Part shown: in pieces, positions 8,981-18,250 of the stretch
Layout of the letters: each line of letters begins with the position of its first letter
Position numbering within the stretch: position 1 is the stretch's first letter
Made by a program: the position numbers and the translations under genes
From: an uncultured Bacteroidota bacterium
Lineage (GTDB): Bacteria; Bacteroidota; Bacteroidia; 2-12-FULL-35-15
Assembly: GCA_903847205.1 (NCBI GenBank)
Contig: CAINDA010000013.1
Span: 1-64,000 of the forward strand
DNA: 64,000 nt
Direction: 5' to 3'
Notes under the pieces: generated by a model
The model's database searches: none
What the model saw: the letters and a program-made list of their open reading frames with translations, nothing else
What the model was told of the DNA's origin: nothing

Positions 8981-10165
8981 ATGTATCCTTCAATTTATTA
9001 TGCAGTAAAAGATTTGTTCGGGCTGGATTTTCCTTTCCTTAAAATGTTTCAAAGTTTCGGTTTTTTTGTTGCCATCTCATTTTTTGTTTCCGCATATTTT
9101 TGGACAAAGGAATTAAAACGAAAAGAAAAAGATGGTTTGCTCAGCTCATCAATGACTCAAACACTTACTGGAGCTAAAGCAACAATTGCTGAACTTATAA
9201 CGTCCGCAGTTATTGGTTTTTTCATTGGGTACAAAGCTGTATTTATTCTCCTTAATTTTTCGGCATTTACTGAAGACACTCAGGGCTTTTTACTTTCCTC
9301 AAAAGGCAGTATTATCGGCGGGATAGCAATTGCTGCGCTTTCGGCTTACCTGAAATTCCGCGAAAAAGATAAAACAAAATTGGAAAAACCTGTAATGGTT
9401 GAAGAATTGGTTCATCCTTACCAGCACGTAGGCAACATGACATTGATAGCTGCTTTCGCAGGGATTATTGGCGCTAAAATTTTTCACAATCTTGAGAATT
9501 GGAATGAATTTATTGCAGATCCGGTCGGCGCTTTACTTTCATTCAGCGGTTTAACAATGTACGGCGGGCTTATTGTGGCATCAATTGCTCTAATTTATTA
9601 CGGCAAGAAAAATAAAATTCCCGCTCCTCATTTAATTGATTCTGCTGCACCCTCTTTGATGATAGGATATGCAGTTGGGCGCATCGGCTGTCATGTTGCA
9701 GGTGACGGCGACTGGGGCATTGATAATACTTCACCAAAACCTGGTTTTTTAAAATGGATTCCGGATTGGCTCTGGAGTTATGATTACCCCCATAATGTAA
9801 ACAGTGTTGGTGTTCCTATGGATGGCTGCATTGGTGCTAAATACTGCAATCATCTTGTGCCGCCTGTATTTCCCACACCGTTTTACGAAACATTAATGTG
9901 TATTGGATTGTTTTTTGTTTTGTGGCAGCTGCGTAAACGCATTACTACACCGGGAATGCTCTTTTCTATTTACCTTATTTTTAACGGAGTTGAACGTTTT
10001 TTTATAGAAAAAATCAGGATAAATACATTGTATCATATTAATAATTTCGCATTTACTCAGGCCGAATTAATTTCTACAATACTTTTTATTCTTGGTGTTT
10101 CAGGTATTTGGTATTTTAAAAGAGCTGAGAAAATCAGCGGAGCCTCTGGCGAGAATAAGGTTTAA
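8981..10165 (+). CDS. lgt: Prolipoprotein diacylglyceryl transferase family protein
   Basis: This 394-residue polytopic membrane protein adds diacylglyceryl to the lipobox Cys of prelipoproteins, judging from its family. Seven or so hydrophobic segments are seen. The family signature region reads GYAVGRIGCHVAGDGDWG (about residue 230), where the Arg and the second Gly of GRxG are kept. PFYETLMCIGLFFVLW and FNGVERFFIEKIRIN near the C-terminus also match Lgt. The loop between about residues 240 and 290 is long. Several Bacteroidota carry a second, more divergent Lgt homologue, so this may not be the housekeeping copy. It is monocistronic and divergent from dapB. Confidence 0.85.
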   Translation: MYPSIYYAVKDLFGLDFPFLKMFQSFGFFVAISFFVSAYFWTKELKRKEKDGLLSSSMTQTLTGAKATIAELITSAVIGFFIGYKAVFILLNFSAFTEDTQGFLLSSKGSIIGGIAIAALSAYLKFREKDKTKLEKPVMVEELVHPYQHVGNMTLIAAFAGIIGAKIFHNLENWNEFIADPVGALLSFSGLTMYGGLIVASIALIYYGKKNKIPAPHLIDSAAPSLMIGYAVGRIGCHVAGDGDWGIDNTSPKPGFLKWIPDWLWSYDYPHNVNSVGVPMDGCIGAKYCNHLVPPVFPTPFYETLMCIGLFFVLWQLRKRITTPGMLFSIYLIFNGVERFFIEKIRINTLYHINNFAFTQAELISTILFILGVSGIWYFKRAEKISGASGENKV

Positions 10166-10201
10166 TAAAGAAGTAGAGGAGAACGAAGGAAGTCAGGAAA
10201 A

Positions 10202-10966
10202 TTATTCCGTTTCATTATCAAATGTGTTTTTTGAAATGTTCACTCCATTTTTATAACAATAAATACCGCCCCAGCCGTATTCTTCCTTTTTGTAAATATA
10301 TTCGTTACCATCAATAATAATTGTGATTAAGGTGATTTTTCTGGAGTCTTCCTGTATCACTTTCTTTTCTTTCGTTTTCCCTGTGCGCGTTTTTGAAATC
10401 TCTGGCGAAACAGGTGTTGCTTTAACGGGTGCTAATTTAGGCACCTGCTGCATAACAATAATCGGCAGAGGAGTTGTCTTAGGCACATCCGTTTTCTGCT
10501 GGATATTCTCAAAATCAAAATCATCTTTTTTTAAGCTGAAGACAATTTTCCCGTAAGGAGGTGTATAATCAGTTTCCTTTCCAGCATCTTGTTTTACAAG
10601 TGATACATCAGAAATAAATTTGGCAAAATGCCCGTTTTCTCTATTGGTTGGAACATGTGTGTTAACTATAATACTTTTGGAAGCATATCCGATTTTTGTA
10701 AAAGTAAATAAGTACTCTTCACCCAGTGGAATATCTAAATCGCTTTTTTCTTTACTGGGATCAACAACTCTGAATGGTGTTCCGTTTTTAGTAATCGTAA
10801 TAAGCGAATTTTTCAAGTCACCGCCAACAATATTCAATTTTAATGCAATATTTAATTTGGGAGCAATCTGCGAAAAAACAATATTATAAGAACAGATTAA
10901 CAATACGGATACAGCAGCTGCACTGAGATTTTTACAAAGGAAGTATTTTAAAAGTTTCTTTTTCAT
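10202..10966 (-). CDS. Secreted hypothetical protein with a carboxypeptidase-regulatory-like fold
   Basis: The 254-residue protein has a signal peptide (cleavage likely after IVFSQ, about residue 32). A beta-rich domain follows at about 38-130 (GDLKNSLITITKNG...PLGEEYLFTFTKIGYASKSI), typical of Bacteroidota periplasmic/outer-membrane modules that resemble CarboxypepD_reg. The middle is low complexity, rich in Pro, Thr and Lys (165-200). The end is DGNEYIYKKEEYGWGGIYCY. I do not recognise a specific function. It is convergent with the lgt gene, with 36 bp between stops. Confidence 0.6.
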   Translation of the reverse strand: MKKKLLKYFLCKNLSAAAVSVLLICSYNIVFSQIAPKLNIALKLNIVGGDLKNSLITITKNGTPFRVVDPSKEKSDLDIPLGEEYLFTFTKIGYASKSIIVNTHVPTNRENGHFAKFISDVSLVKQDAGKETDYTPPYGKIVFSLKKDDFDFENIQQKTDVPKTTPLPIIVMQQVPKLAPVKATPVSPEISKTRTGKTKEKKVIQEDSRKITLITIIIDGNEYIYKKEEYGWGGIYCYKNGVNISKNTFDNETE

Positions 10967-11238
10967 TAACTGAATTCAAAAGTACGCAAATATTTCATGT
11001 AAATATTCCTGTATGTGACTCCGCTGTAATTACCTTTAAAAAGGGCCTAAGCTTAGAAAAAAGAAATTAGCCAAGACGAAAGATTTTAATATTATTTCTC
11101 TGAAAACTCTTTTATAAATAATCCATTTAAAACAAATTTACTTATCAAGAAAAAGTTCACAAATATAATAATGCTGTTTCAGTCTTTTTGAATTTTAAAT
11201 TGTAGTTTTACTATTGAATAATTTCGAAATTAATTTTC

Positions 11239-12024
11239 ATGCAGAAACTTTGCCAGGATGTCTGTTCACTTGCTAAACAAGCGGGTATTTTTATAAAAAA
11301 GGAGCGCCTTAAATTTTCATCAGCCAGTGTTGAAATAAAAGGAAAAAATGATTTTGTTTCTTATGTTGACAAAGCTTCAGAAAAGCTGATAGTAGAAGGC
11401 CTTTCTGTCCTCTTGCCCGAAGCAGGGTTTATTGCTGAGGAAGGAACCTCCTCAAAAAAAGGAAACCTCTATAACTGGATTATTGACCCTCTTGACGGAA
11501 CAACTAATTTTATTCATGGCGTTCCCTGCTTTTCCGTGAGTATCGCATTAATGCGGAATACTGAATTAGTACTCGGTGTAGTTTATGAAATAAATTTAGA
11601 TGAATGTTTTTATGCCTGGGAGGGCAGCAAAGCCTATTTAAACGGTGTGGAAATAAATGTATCAAAAGCACCGGCATTGGCAGATTCATTGATTGCAACC
11701 GGGTTTCCTTATTATAATTATGACAGGCAGGATGAATACATGGAATTGTTCAAATATTTCATGAAACACACGCATGGCCTGCGAAGGCTCGGCTCAGCAG
11801 CTACTGATTTAGCATATCTCGCCTGCGGACGTTTCGATGGGTTTTACGAATACAGCCTGCAGCCATGGGATGTGGCCGCCGGAGCTTTTATTGTGCAGCA
11901 GGCAGGAGGACGGGTAACTGATTTTAAAGGCAGTGATAATTATATTTTCGGAAGTGAAATTGTTGCCGGAAATAGCGCCTGCTTTGAAGAATTTTTAGGC
12001 ACAGTAAAAAAATACTTCAACTAG
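11239..12024 (+). CDS. Inositol monophosphatase family protein
   Basis: The 261-residue enzyme belongs to the lithium-sensitive Mg-dependent sugar phosphatase family (SuhB/CysQ group). Metal-binding motifs are FIAEEGT (about 70), IIDPLDGTTNFIHGVPCFSVS (about 86-106) and WDVAAGAFIVQQAGG (about 215). The substrate could be inositol phosphate or another sugar phosphate, and the sequence does not discriminate CysQ from SuhB roles. The 272 bp upstream hold no gene. A phosphoribosyltransferase follows 77 bp downstream on the same strand. Confidence 0.92.
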   Translation: MQKLCQDVCSLAKQAGIFIKKERLKFSSASVEIKGKNDFVSYVDKASEKLIVEGLSVLLPEAGFIAEEGTSSKKGNLYNWIIDPLDGTTNFIHGVPCFSVSIALMRNTELVLGVVYEINLDECFYAWEGSKAYLNGVEINVSKAPALADSLIATGFPYYNYDRQDEYMELFKYFMKHTHGLRRLGSAATDLAYLACGRFDGFYEYSLQPWDVAAGAFIVQQAGGRVTDFKGSDNYIFGSEIVAGNSACFEEFLGTVKKYFN

Positions 12025-12101
12025 TTTATCGTTAGAATAAAAAATAAGACACAAGAAATCATTTCAATAAAATAAATCAGCAATTTTTAATTTTACAAAG
12101 G

Positions 12102-12605
12102 ATGAATAAAACATTAATATTAAACAGCAGGCAGATTCAGCAAAAAATAAATCGCATTGCATATGAAATTTATGAAAACAATTACGATGAAAAAGAAATT
12201 ATTGTTGCCGGTATTGCCAGTAACGGCTTCATACTTGCTAAATATATCGCTGCCGTTTTAGAAAAAATATCTCCGATTAAAACAAAACTTATTGAAATAG
12301 TAATTGATAAAAAAAATCCTCTCGCTGCTGAAATAAATTTAAAGCTGAATGAAAAAGAATTGGCAAATAAAGTAATCATACTCGTCGATGATGTACTGAA
12401 TTCCGGCAGAACATTAATTTTCGGCGCGAAGCCTTTTTTAACAAACCCTCTAAAACGTCTTACTACCGTTGTTTTGGTTGACAGGGGGCATAACTGTTAT
12501 CCCATTAAAGCTGATTTTGTGGGGTTGTCGCTTTCCACTACACTGCAGGAGCACATTACTGTTGAAATTTCCAAGAAAGGAAAAGAAACGGTTTATTTGA
12601 GCTGA
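12102..12605 (+). CDS. PyrR-like phosphoribosyltransferase family protein
   Basis: The 167-residue protein is a type I phosphoribosyltransferase. The PRPP loop is VIILVDDVLNSGRT (about residues 90-103), and VVLVDRGHNCYPIKADFVG is the conserved PyrR-type region. PyrR proteins bind pyr mRNA or show uracil phosphoribosyltransferase activity. No pyr genes are nearby, so a regulatory role here is unproven. The Bacteroidota branch is often annotated simply as phosphoribosyltransferase. Confidence 0.82.
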   Translation: MNKTLILNSRQIQQKINRIAYEIYENNYDEKEIIVAGIASNGFILAKYIAAVLEKISPIKTKLIEIVIDKKNPLAAEINLKLNEKELANKVIILVDDVLNSGRTLIFGAKPFLTNPLKRLTTVVLVDRGHNCYPIKADFVGLSLSTTLQEHITVEISKKGKETVYLS

Positions 12606-12700
12606 TATTGAAAGTCAGTTTTATTGGAATTTAATATGAATCTTTTTTTTAAGGGTTCAATTCCATTGCCTGAACCTTACTTGATTAAGTAATTAATTTA

Positions 12701-12744
12701 TCGGCATAAAAATTGTCTTGATAGCTTAATTATTTTTACATTTG
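12701..12744 (+). promoter_or_regulatory. Candidate promoter for the lipoprotein gene at 12780
   Basis: TTG at 12713-12715 and TACATTTG at 12737-12744 fit the Bacteroidota sigma-70 pattern (TTG, 21-bp spacer, TAnnTTTG). An overlapping TCGGCATAAAAATTGT at 12701-12716 has the -24/-12 spacing of a sigma-54 site but lacks the final GC. The sigma-70 reading is preferred. Confidence 0.5.
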
Positions 12745-12779
12745 AAAATCATTTTAAATTTTTCCAAAAAAAAATCGCT

Positions 12780-13478
12780 ATGATAAAAAACAGACTTTTT
12801 CTCGGATCAGTATTTATATTATCCATTTTATGTACCGGCAGCTGCAAAAAAGCCGAAGTAGAACCGCCGACTAAAACCCTGATGCAGGGAACATGGGAAC
12901 TTACTGCCGCTACTAATGCTTCCGGACAGGACATTTTAGGCACCGTTGCGTTTCCTGTAACAGCCATTCAATTAACTGATGATAATGGAATGCTTGGCAC
13001 TCAGGGGCCGATGTTTACTTATGAAGTTTACGGAGGAAGCCAATGGGTTACAGCATCAGCCAAAATAAAACAGGCTTTTGATTATGCAAATTTCCGATTC
13101 AATACTGGTGAGTATTTTGTCGATGCCGGTAATCCAACTCGCTTTACCGTTGAAGCAAAACTCCAGGCAACTGCATTAGCAGGAGGTTTAACAGATGTTC
13201 TTACAATAATGGGGGTAGATCAAAGCTGGCTGCAGCAGGTTATTTATCATAAATTTATAAATGTTAAGGTTACTATTCCAAAAGTTGATAATACTACCGA
13301 CAGAAATACTATGATTTGGGAATTTGATAATATGACAACAGCATCATACAATTATAAAGATGGTCAGGGAAACAGTATTATCTGGGGCGGCTGGCCGGTC
13401 AGCAATTTTTCAAAAGGTATATTTACATTTACTAAAAGAGTTTCAGGTTTAAACGATATTGTTACTGCTCATATATAA
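12780..13478 (+). CDS. Hypothetical lipoprotein
   Basis: The 232-residue protein starts with a lipoprotein signal peptide (ILSILCTGSCKK, lipid-bearing Cys at about residue 22). The following region GTWELTAATNASGQDIL resembles lipocalin-like or DUF5004-type Bacteroidota lipoproteins that begin with LxGTWxL. The rest is beta-rich with several Trp/Tyr residues and ends without further motifs. Function is unknown. It has its own likely promoter and a clear terminator. Confidence 0.7.
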   Translation: MIKNRLFLGSVFILSILCTGSCKKAEVEPPTKTLMQGTWELTAATNASGQDILGTVAFPVTAIQLTDDNGMLGTQGPMFTYEVYGGSQWVTASAKIKQAFDYANFRFNTGEYFVDAGNPTRFTVEAKLQATALAGGLTDVLTIMGVDQSWLQQVIYHKFINVKVTIPKVDNTTDRNTMIWEFDNMTTASYNYKDGQGNSIIWGGWPVSNFSKGIFTFTKRVSGLNDIVTAHI

Positions 13479-13496
13479 TTAAACTTTTAGAATACA

Positions 13497-13524
13497 AAAA
13501 AGACAGCTCATTCGGCTGTCTTTT
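13497..13524. terminator. Rho-independent terminator between convergent genes
   Basis: The stem AAAAGACAGC / GCTGTCTTTT has a 7-nt loop and T-runs on both strands, so it can serve both the lipoprotein gene (+) and the barrel gene (-). Confidence 0.88.
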
Positions 13525-13593
13525 TTGTTTAATGTAACTTCATCTAAGAAATTCTCTTGAGGTATAAATCCGTATTTTTTTATAAGAACTGCT

Positions 13594-14283
13594 TTAAAAT
13601 TTAATCAGCAAGCCCACACCGACATTCGCACCACTTGCCTTCAATGCGAAAACCCGGTTATTTTTGTCATTCACATTTGAATCATTTTTATTTGAAAATA
13701 AAACATTGGGATAGGTGTAAACTGTATAGCCAATATTAATAGACAAGCCGATATGATTGCCGAAATATATGCGGGGCACTGCAGCAAACCCGTAATTCAG
13801 CCCATTGGCTTTGGCCTGACTGTTTAAAGAATCTTTATTATCGATTTTGAAGTTAGAGTACCCCAAAGACAGCCCGATAGGCATATCGAAGTGTTTTGTT
13901 TTTATTAAATGCAAATTGAATATTAAACCGGCATCAATACTTCTGATAGCAGCTTTTACTCCTGAAGCGGAATCTTTTGATCCAAAATAATTAGAGTATG
14001 CACCTCTAACGGCTATTCCAAGCCAATTTTTTAAACCGTACTCAATTGTTAATGGATAAATTGCAGAACCTGCATTGCCTGTTGTATCTTTTTTTATACG
14101 TATAGTGTTTAAATTACCCCCGTTCCAAACCTGGCTGTTGTATTGATCAATGGTTGATGTTTTATAAACATTAACGCCGACACCTAAATCAATAACAATA
14201 ACGCCTTTGTGGAATGCTTCCTGAGATTTTAAAACATTTGTCAGCAGAGAAGCGATGGTAAATAGGATAGTAATTTTTTTCAT
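13594..14283 (-). CDS. Outer-membrane beta-barrel protein (hypothetical)
   Basis: The 229-residue protein has a signal peptide (MKKITILFTIASLLTNVLKS) and alternating amphipathic strands. It ends in GVGLLIKF, a C-terminal aromatic typical of outer-membrane barrels. The segments GVGVNVYKTS, YGLKNWLGIAVRGAYSNYFG and IPIGLSLGYSNF-like strands suggest an eight-stranded barrel of the porin/OmpW size class. No specific family is recognised. Confidence 0.65.
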   Translation of the reverse strand: MKKITILFTIASLLTNVLKSQEAFHKGVIVIDLGVGVNVYKTSTIDQYNSQVWNGGNLNTIRIKKDTTGNAGSAIYPLTIEYGLKNWLGIAVRGAYSNYFGSKDSASGVKAAIRSIDAGLIFNLHLIKTKHFDMPIGLSLGYSNFKIDNKDSLNSQAKANGLNYGFAAVPRIYFGNHIGLSINIGYTVYTYPNVLFSNKNDSNVNDKNNRVFALKASGANVGVGLLIKF

Positions 14284-14623
14284 TTTATCGTTTAAATTTA
14301 AGGTGCTTTAAGCTCATTTTGAAAGCATAAAATTAACCTGTTTATATTGAATACCCAAATATTCTAATCAATTTCAATCTTACATAATACTTGAGCAACC
14401 TTATGCTTGTGGATAATATCAGTCCTTTCTGAAAAAAGAATTCTTTAAAACAATTAAAATATTTTAGTTTTGCAGCAATTGAATTAATCTTTAAGGGAAT
14501 TACTTCTTTTAGATTATAATCTATCATTCAATTATTTCCTTCAAACCTTTTGTAACAAAAGTCTTTAATGTAAAGTCTTAAAGAAGCAGTAAAATCAATA
14601 TTTACAGTGATAACAATATTTCT

Positions 14624-15589
14624 ATGAATCAGTTTCGAATAATTTTTATGGGTACTCCCGAATTTGCTGTTGCATCATTAGACCTGCTTTTACAAAACAA
14701 TTACAATATTGCTGCAGTGGTTACTGTACCGGATAAGCCAGCAGGACGCGGACAGCAGCTACAGCAGTCGGCGGTGAAGAAATATGCGCTTGAAAAAAAA
14801 TTAACTATTCTGCAGCCAGAAAAATTAAAAGATGAAAATTTTATCAAGCACCTGAAAGTGCTGAACGTCGATTTGCAGATTGTAGTTGCTTTCCGTATGC
14901 TGCCTGAAATAGTATGGAACATGCCCCGTTTAGGGACAATCAATCTGCATGGTTCGCTGCTGCCTAATTACCGCGGTGCTGCCCCGATTAATTGGGCAGT
15001 AATAAATGGTGAAAAGGAAACAGGTGTTTCTACTTTTTTTCTGCAGCAGGAAATTGATACCGGGAAAATTATTTATCAGGAAAAAATTCAAATGGATGAA
15101 AATGAAACAGCCGGTGATATCCATGACAAGCTTATGCACATTGGTGCACAGTTGATTTTAAAAACGGTGAAAGCTATTGAAAATGGTGCATATCCTCAGA
15201 TTGATCAGTCGGCATTAACAGAAGCGGATGAAAAAATAAAACTGGCGCCCAAAATTTTTAAGCAGGACTGCCGTATCGATTGGAGCAGATCAGCGGATGA
15301 AATACATAATCAAATCAGGGGTTTAAGCCCTTATCCCACAGCTTTTACAGATTTTGTATCGCCCGACGGAAAATTAATTCTTGTAAAAATTTTCAGCAGT
15401 AAAAAAGAAAAAAAATCCCTTAATTATCCTGTGGGAAGCATTATTTCGGATTCTAAAAGTTTTATAAAAATAGCAGTTAAAGATGGGTATATATTGATAG
15501 AAGAGCTGCAGGCAGCTGGTAAGAAAAGATTGGCTGTGAATGAGTTTTTACGGGGCTTTCAGCTGAAAAATGACTGGAACGTGATTTAA
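14624..15589 (+). CDS. fmt: Methionyl-tRNA formyltransferase
   Basis: The 321-residue enzyme formylates initiator Met-tRNA. RIIFMGTPEFAVASL opens the Rossmann domain. Catalytic-region motifs are NLHGSLLPNYRGAAPINWA (about 109-127) and QQEIDTGKIIYQEKI. The C-terminal OB-like domain starts near residue 210 (CRIDWSRSADEIHNQIRGLSPYP). Length matches the family (about 310-320). The 340-bp gap upstream holds only AT-rich sequence and a 61-codon ORF with no support. The gene is monocistronic. Confidence 0.97.
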   Translation: MNQFRIIFMGTPEFAVASLDLLLQNNYNIAAVVTVPDKPAGRGQQLQQSAVKKYALEKKLTILQPEKLKDENFIKHLKVLNVDLQIVVAFRMLPEIVWNMPRLGTINLHGSLLPNYRGAAPINWAVINGEKETGVSTFFLQQEIDTGKIIYQEKIQMDENETAGDIHDKLMHIGAQLILKTVKAIENGAYPQIDQSALTEADEKIKLAPKIFKQDCRIDWSRSADEIHNQIRGLSPYPTAFTDFVSPDGKLILVKIFSSKKEKKSLNYPVGSIISDSKSFIKIAVKDGYILIEELQAAGKKRLAVNEFLRGFQLKNDWNVI

Positions 15590-15786
15590 GAAATTATGTG
15601 TATATATCTTTTTTCTGAGTCTTACTGAAATCGGTACTTTCGGATGCAGCCAATTCTATGTATAAACATACAACCTGCATTCAATAGAAATGTTTTCTGA
15701 AACACAGCAACAGGTCATGTTTTGAGGTGCAGTTATCAACAAAAAGGCTATTTATCAACAATTTCACGTTTTTTTGCCTTTGAAAG

Positions 15787-15816
15787 TTGCACCCTAACTG
15801 ATTTGTTGTACATTTG
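15787..15816 (+). promoter_or_regulatory. Bacteroidota-type promoter of the HU gene
   Basis: TTG at 15787-15789, a 19-bp spacer and TACATTTG at 15809-15816 match the TTG/TAnnTTTG consensus exactly, 48 bp before the HU start. Confidence 0.75.
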
Positions 15817-15863
15817 TTCTGTTAAAATCAATTAACTAATATTAACCATTAAAAAACAACAAC

Positions 15864-16139
15864 ATGAACAAAGCAGAATTAGTTGACGCTATCTCTACAG
15901 ATGCGAAATTAACAAAAGCAGATGCAGGAAGAGCATTAGAAGCATTCGTAACAGCTACAACAAAAGCACTTAAAAAAGGTGACAGAGTTGCGTTAGTAGG
16001 TTTTGGTTCTTTCTCTGTTTCTAAAAGAGCAGCAAGAATCGGACGTAACCCACAAACAGGAAAAGCTATTAAAATTGCTGCTAAAAAAGTAGCTAAATTT
16101 AAAGCTGGTGCTGACTTAGCGAAAACTGTTAACAAATAG
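15864..16139 (+). CDS. HU family DNA-binding protein
   Basis: The 91-residue protein is a histone-like nucleoid protein that binds and bends DNA as a dimer. MNKAELVDAISTDAKLTKADAGRALEAF is the helical N-terminus, and VGFGSFSVSKRAARIGRNPQTGKAI is the beta-arm signature with the intercalating Pro. Codon use is strongly biased to frequent codons and it has a consensus promoter and a strong terminator, so high expression is likely. IHF-like heterodimer partners are not in view. Confidence 0.96.
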   Translation: MNKAELVDAISTDAKLTKADAGRALEAFVTATTKALKKGDRVALVGFGSFSVSKRAARIGRNPQTGKAIKIAAKKVAKFKAGADLAKTVNK

Positions 16140-16158
16140 TAGTCAACTAAGCACAAAT

Positions 16159-16194
16159 AAAAAAGTCCCGCAGTAATGCGGGACTTTTTTATTT
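16159..16194 (+). terminator. Rho-independent terminator of the HU gene
   Basis: Stem AAAGTCCCGCA / TGCGGGACTTT with a 4-nt loop and a T-run follows the stop codon by about 20 bp. Confidence 0.93.
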
Positions 16195-16323
16195 ATAACA
16201 ATATCGTAAACAAAATCAGAAGATATTATCTTTGCCCCCTCAAAATTAAATTTTCAATCATTTATCTTTCCTGATTAAGAAATTAAAGAAGTGCAGCTTC
16301 TTCAAATAAGCTGATAACACGCT

Positions 16324-17376
16324 ATGAGCAAACAAGACAAAATAAATAATTTTGATCCCAGTGCATTGGGTGATGCCAATAACAATATTTACGGACTACC
16401 TTTTACAACTGATGAAGCTGAAGTTGTTATAATTCCGGTTCCATGGGAAGTAACTGTTTCGTACAGGGCTGGCACAGCATTGGGGCCGAGGGCTGTATTT
16501 GACGCATCTTATCAGGTAGATTTATTTGATCCCAAAATTGCTGATGCCTGGAAACTTGGGATTGCGATGGAGGCCATATCGGATGATCTGTATAGTAAAA
16601 GCGAAAGTTTAAGGCGCAAATCAGAGGCTTACATCACATTATTAGGCGAAGGAGAGTCACCTGAAACCAACAGCAAAATGGAAGAGACCCGGATTCTTAT
16701 TAATGCTGAATGTGCAAAAATGAACAATTGGGTAAAAACAAAATCTCTTACCTATCTTAATAAAAATAAAATTACCGCATTACTCGGAGGTGACCATAGC
16801 ACACCGCTAGGGTTAATGCAGGCCCTGGCAGAAAAACACGATTCATTTGCTGTATTGCAGATTGATGCACATGCCGATTTGCGTGATGCTTTTGAAGGGT
16901 TCGAATTCTCGCATGCATCCATCATGTTCAACGCTCTTAAAATTCCTCAGTTATCAAAGCTGGTTCAGGTAGGTATTCGTGACTATTGTGAAGATGAATT
17001 TAATTTAATTAAAAATTCCAATGGGCGCATTGTCACTTTTTTCGATCGGGATATAAAACAGAAACAATATGAAGGAGCTACATGGGCGGGCATCTGCACC
17101 GAAATTATCGCACAGCTGCCAAATGAGATTTATTTAAGTTTTGATATTGACGGACTCGATCCAAAACTTTGTCCCAACACAGGAACGCCTGTTGCAGGCG
17201 GTTTTGAATTTGAGCAGATTTTAATGCTCATCGAAAAAATTGTTGACTCGGGAAAACGCATTATTGCATTTGACATAAATGAAGTTGCACCCGGCGGTGA
17301 TGAATGGGATGCCAATGTGGGAGCGCGTTTGCTGTATCGTATTGCAAACCTAGCAGCGAAATCAAACGGAAGGTAA
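16324..17376 (+). CDS. Arginase/agmatinase/formimidoylglutamase family protein
   Basis: The 350-residue ureohydrolase uses a binuclear Mn centre to hydrolyse a guanidino or formimino compound. The metal ligands are in LLGGDHSTPLG (about 155-165), QIDAHADLRDAFEG (about 179-192) and SFDIDGLDPKLCPNTGTPVA (about 275-294). The large N-terminal segment before the first motif is typical of Bacteroidota members annotated as agmatinase or formimidoylglutamase; substrate is not decided by these motifs. A TATCTTTG element at 16227-16234 is a candidate -7 box. The stop codon is followed after one base by the next gene. Confidence 0.88.
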   Translation: MSKQDKINNFDPSALGDANNNIYGLPFTTDEAEVVIIPVPWEVTVSYRAGTALGPRAVFDASYQVDLFDPKIADAWKLGIAMEAISDDLYSKSESLRRKSEAYITLLGEGESPETNSKMEETRILINAECAKMNNWVKTKSLTYLNKNKITALLGGDHSTPLGLMQALAEKHDSFAVLQIDAHADLRDAFEGFEFSHASIMFNALKIPQLSKLVQVGIRDYCEDEFNLIKNSNGRIVTFFDRDIKQKQYEGATWAGICTEIIAQLPNEIYLSFDIDGLDPKLCPNTGTPVAGGFEFEQILMLIEKIVDSGKRIIAFDINEVAPGGDEWDANVGARLLYRIANLAAKSNGR

Positions 17377-17377
17377 A

Positions 17378-18064
17378 TTGGAAACGAAAAATCTAAAGAA
17401 GGAACTTGTAAATTATTTATCAAATTTAATTTCTGAAAACAGAAGAGCTAAATTTGATGAAGTGCTGAATTACCGCACGCGCCACATTACCATTGTGCTT
17501 GAAGATCTTTATCAGCCCCACAATGCAAGTGCAGTACTGCGCTCCTGCGATATTTTCGGGATTCAGGATATTCATATTATTGAAAATAAAAATGCTTATA
17601 CTGTAAACAGGGATATAGCATTGGGTTCGCCCAAATGGCTGGATATTCACAAGTATAAACAGGAGGAAAACAATACTGTGAACTGCATTAACCTGCTGAA
17701 AGAAAAAGGCTACCGGATTGTTGCGACAAGTCCTCACGAAAAAAACTACACCCTTGACGAACTTCCCGTTGACAAACCATTAGCATTGATATTCGGAACA
17801 GAATTAACCGGTATTTCTGATATTGTGAAAGATAATGCTGATGAGTTTGTAAAGATTCCGATGTTTGGTTTTACCGAAAGTTTTAACATATCGGTTTCAG
17901 CGGCATTGTGCCTGCATTCACTCACAGCAAAGCTTCATAAATCGAATGCCCCATGGCAGCTTAAGGATTCTGAAAAAGATGAACTCCTGTTGACATGGCT
18001 TAGAAACACAATCAGAAAAGTTGAATTAATTGAAAAAGATTTTTATGAGAAAAGGAGCTCGTAA
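17378..18064 (+). CDS. trmH: tRNA/rRNA 2'-O-methyltransferase, TrmH (SpoU) family
   Basis: The 228-residue SPOUT enzyme transfers methyl from SAM to a ribose 2'-OH, in TrmH the G18 of tRNA. RTRHITIVLEDLYQPHNASAVLRSCDIFG (about 31-59) is motif 1, ALIFGTELTGIS (about 131-142) motif 2 and IPMFGFTESFNISVSAAL (about 155-172) motif 3 of the trefoil knot. The only start available that keeps the complete domain is TTG at 17378; it lies one base after the arginase-family stop, so translation is probably coupled. The first in-frame ATG would remove the catalytic knot. Confidence 0.92.
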   Translation: METKNLKKELVNYLSNLISENRRAKFDEVLNYRTRHITIVLEDLYQPHNASAVLRSCDIFGIQDIHIIENKNAYTVNRDIALGSPKWLDIHKYKQEENNTVNCINLLKEKGYRIVATSPHEKNYTLDELPVDKPLALIFGTELTGISDIVKDNADEFVKIPMFGFTESFNISVSAALCLHSLTAKLHKSNAPWQLKDSEKDELLLTWLRNTIRKVELIEKDFYEKRSS

Positions 18065-18183
18065 TGAGCTTAGCGGTTATTAAATTCGCTTTGATGGTTC
18101 AAATGAAACAGCGGAAAGCACTACATCAAAGAACTTTCAGTCTATTCTCAATTTAATTCATTCTGAAGTGTTCTAAAAAGAGT

Positions 18184-18214
18184 TTGTTTTTTTTCTAAAA
18201 TTGATGTAGGTTTG
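18184..18214 (+). promoter_or_regulatory. Bacteroidota-type promoter of the THX gene
   Basis: TTG at 18184-18186, a 20-bp spacer and TAGGTTTG at 18207-18214 precede the start codon by 37 bp. Confidence 0.7.
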
Positions 18215-18250
18215 CACTCACAATTAACTTAAAGAATTAAAAAAAATATT

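Noticed and set aside
14342-14527. 61-codon minus ORF upstream of fmt
   Set aside because: AT-rich, no family resemblance, no supporting neighbourhood; most likely chance.
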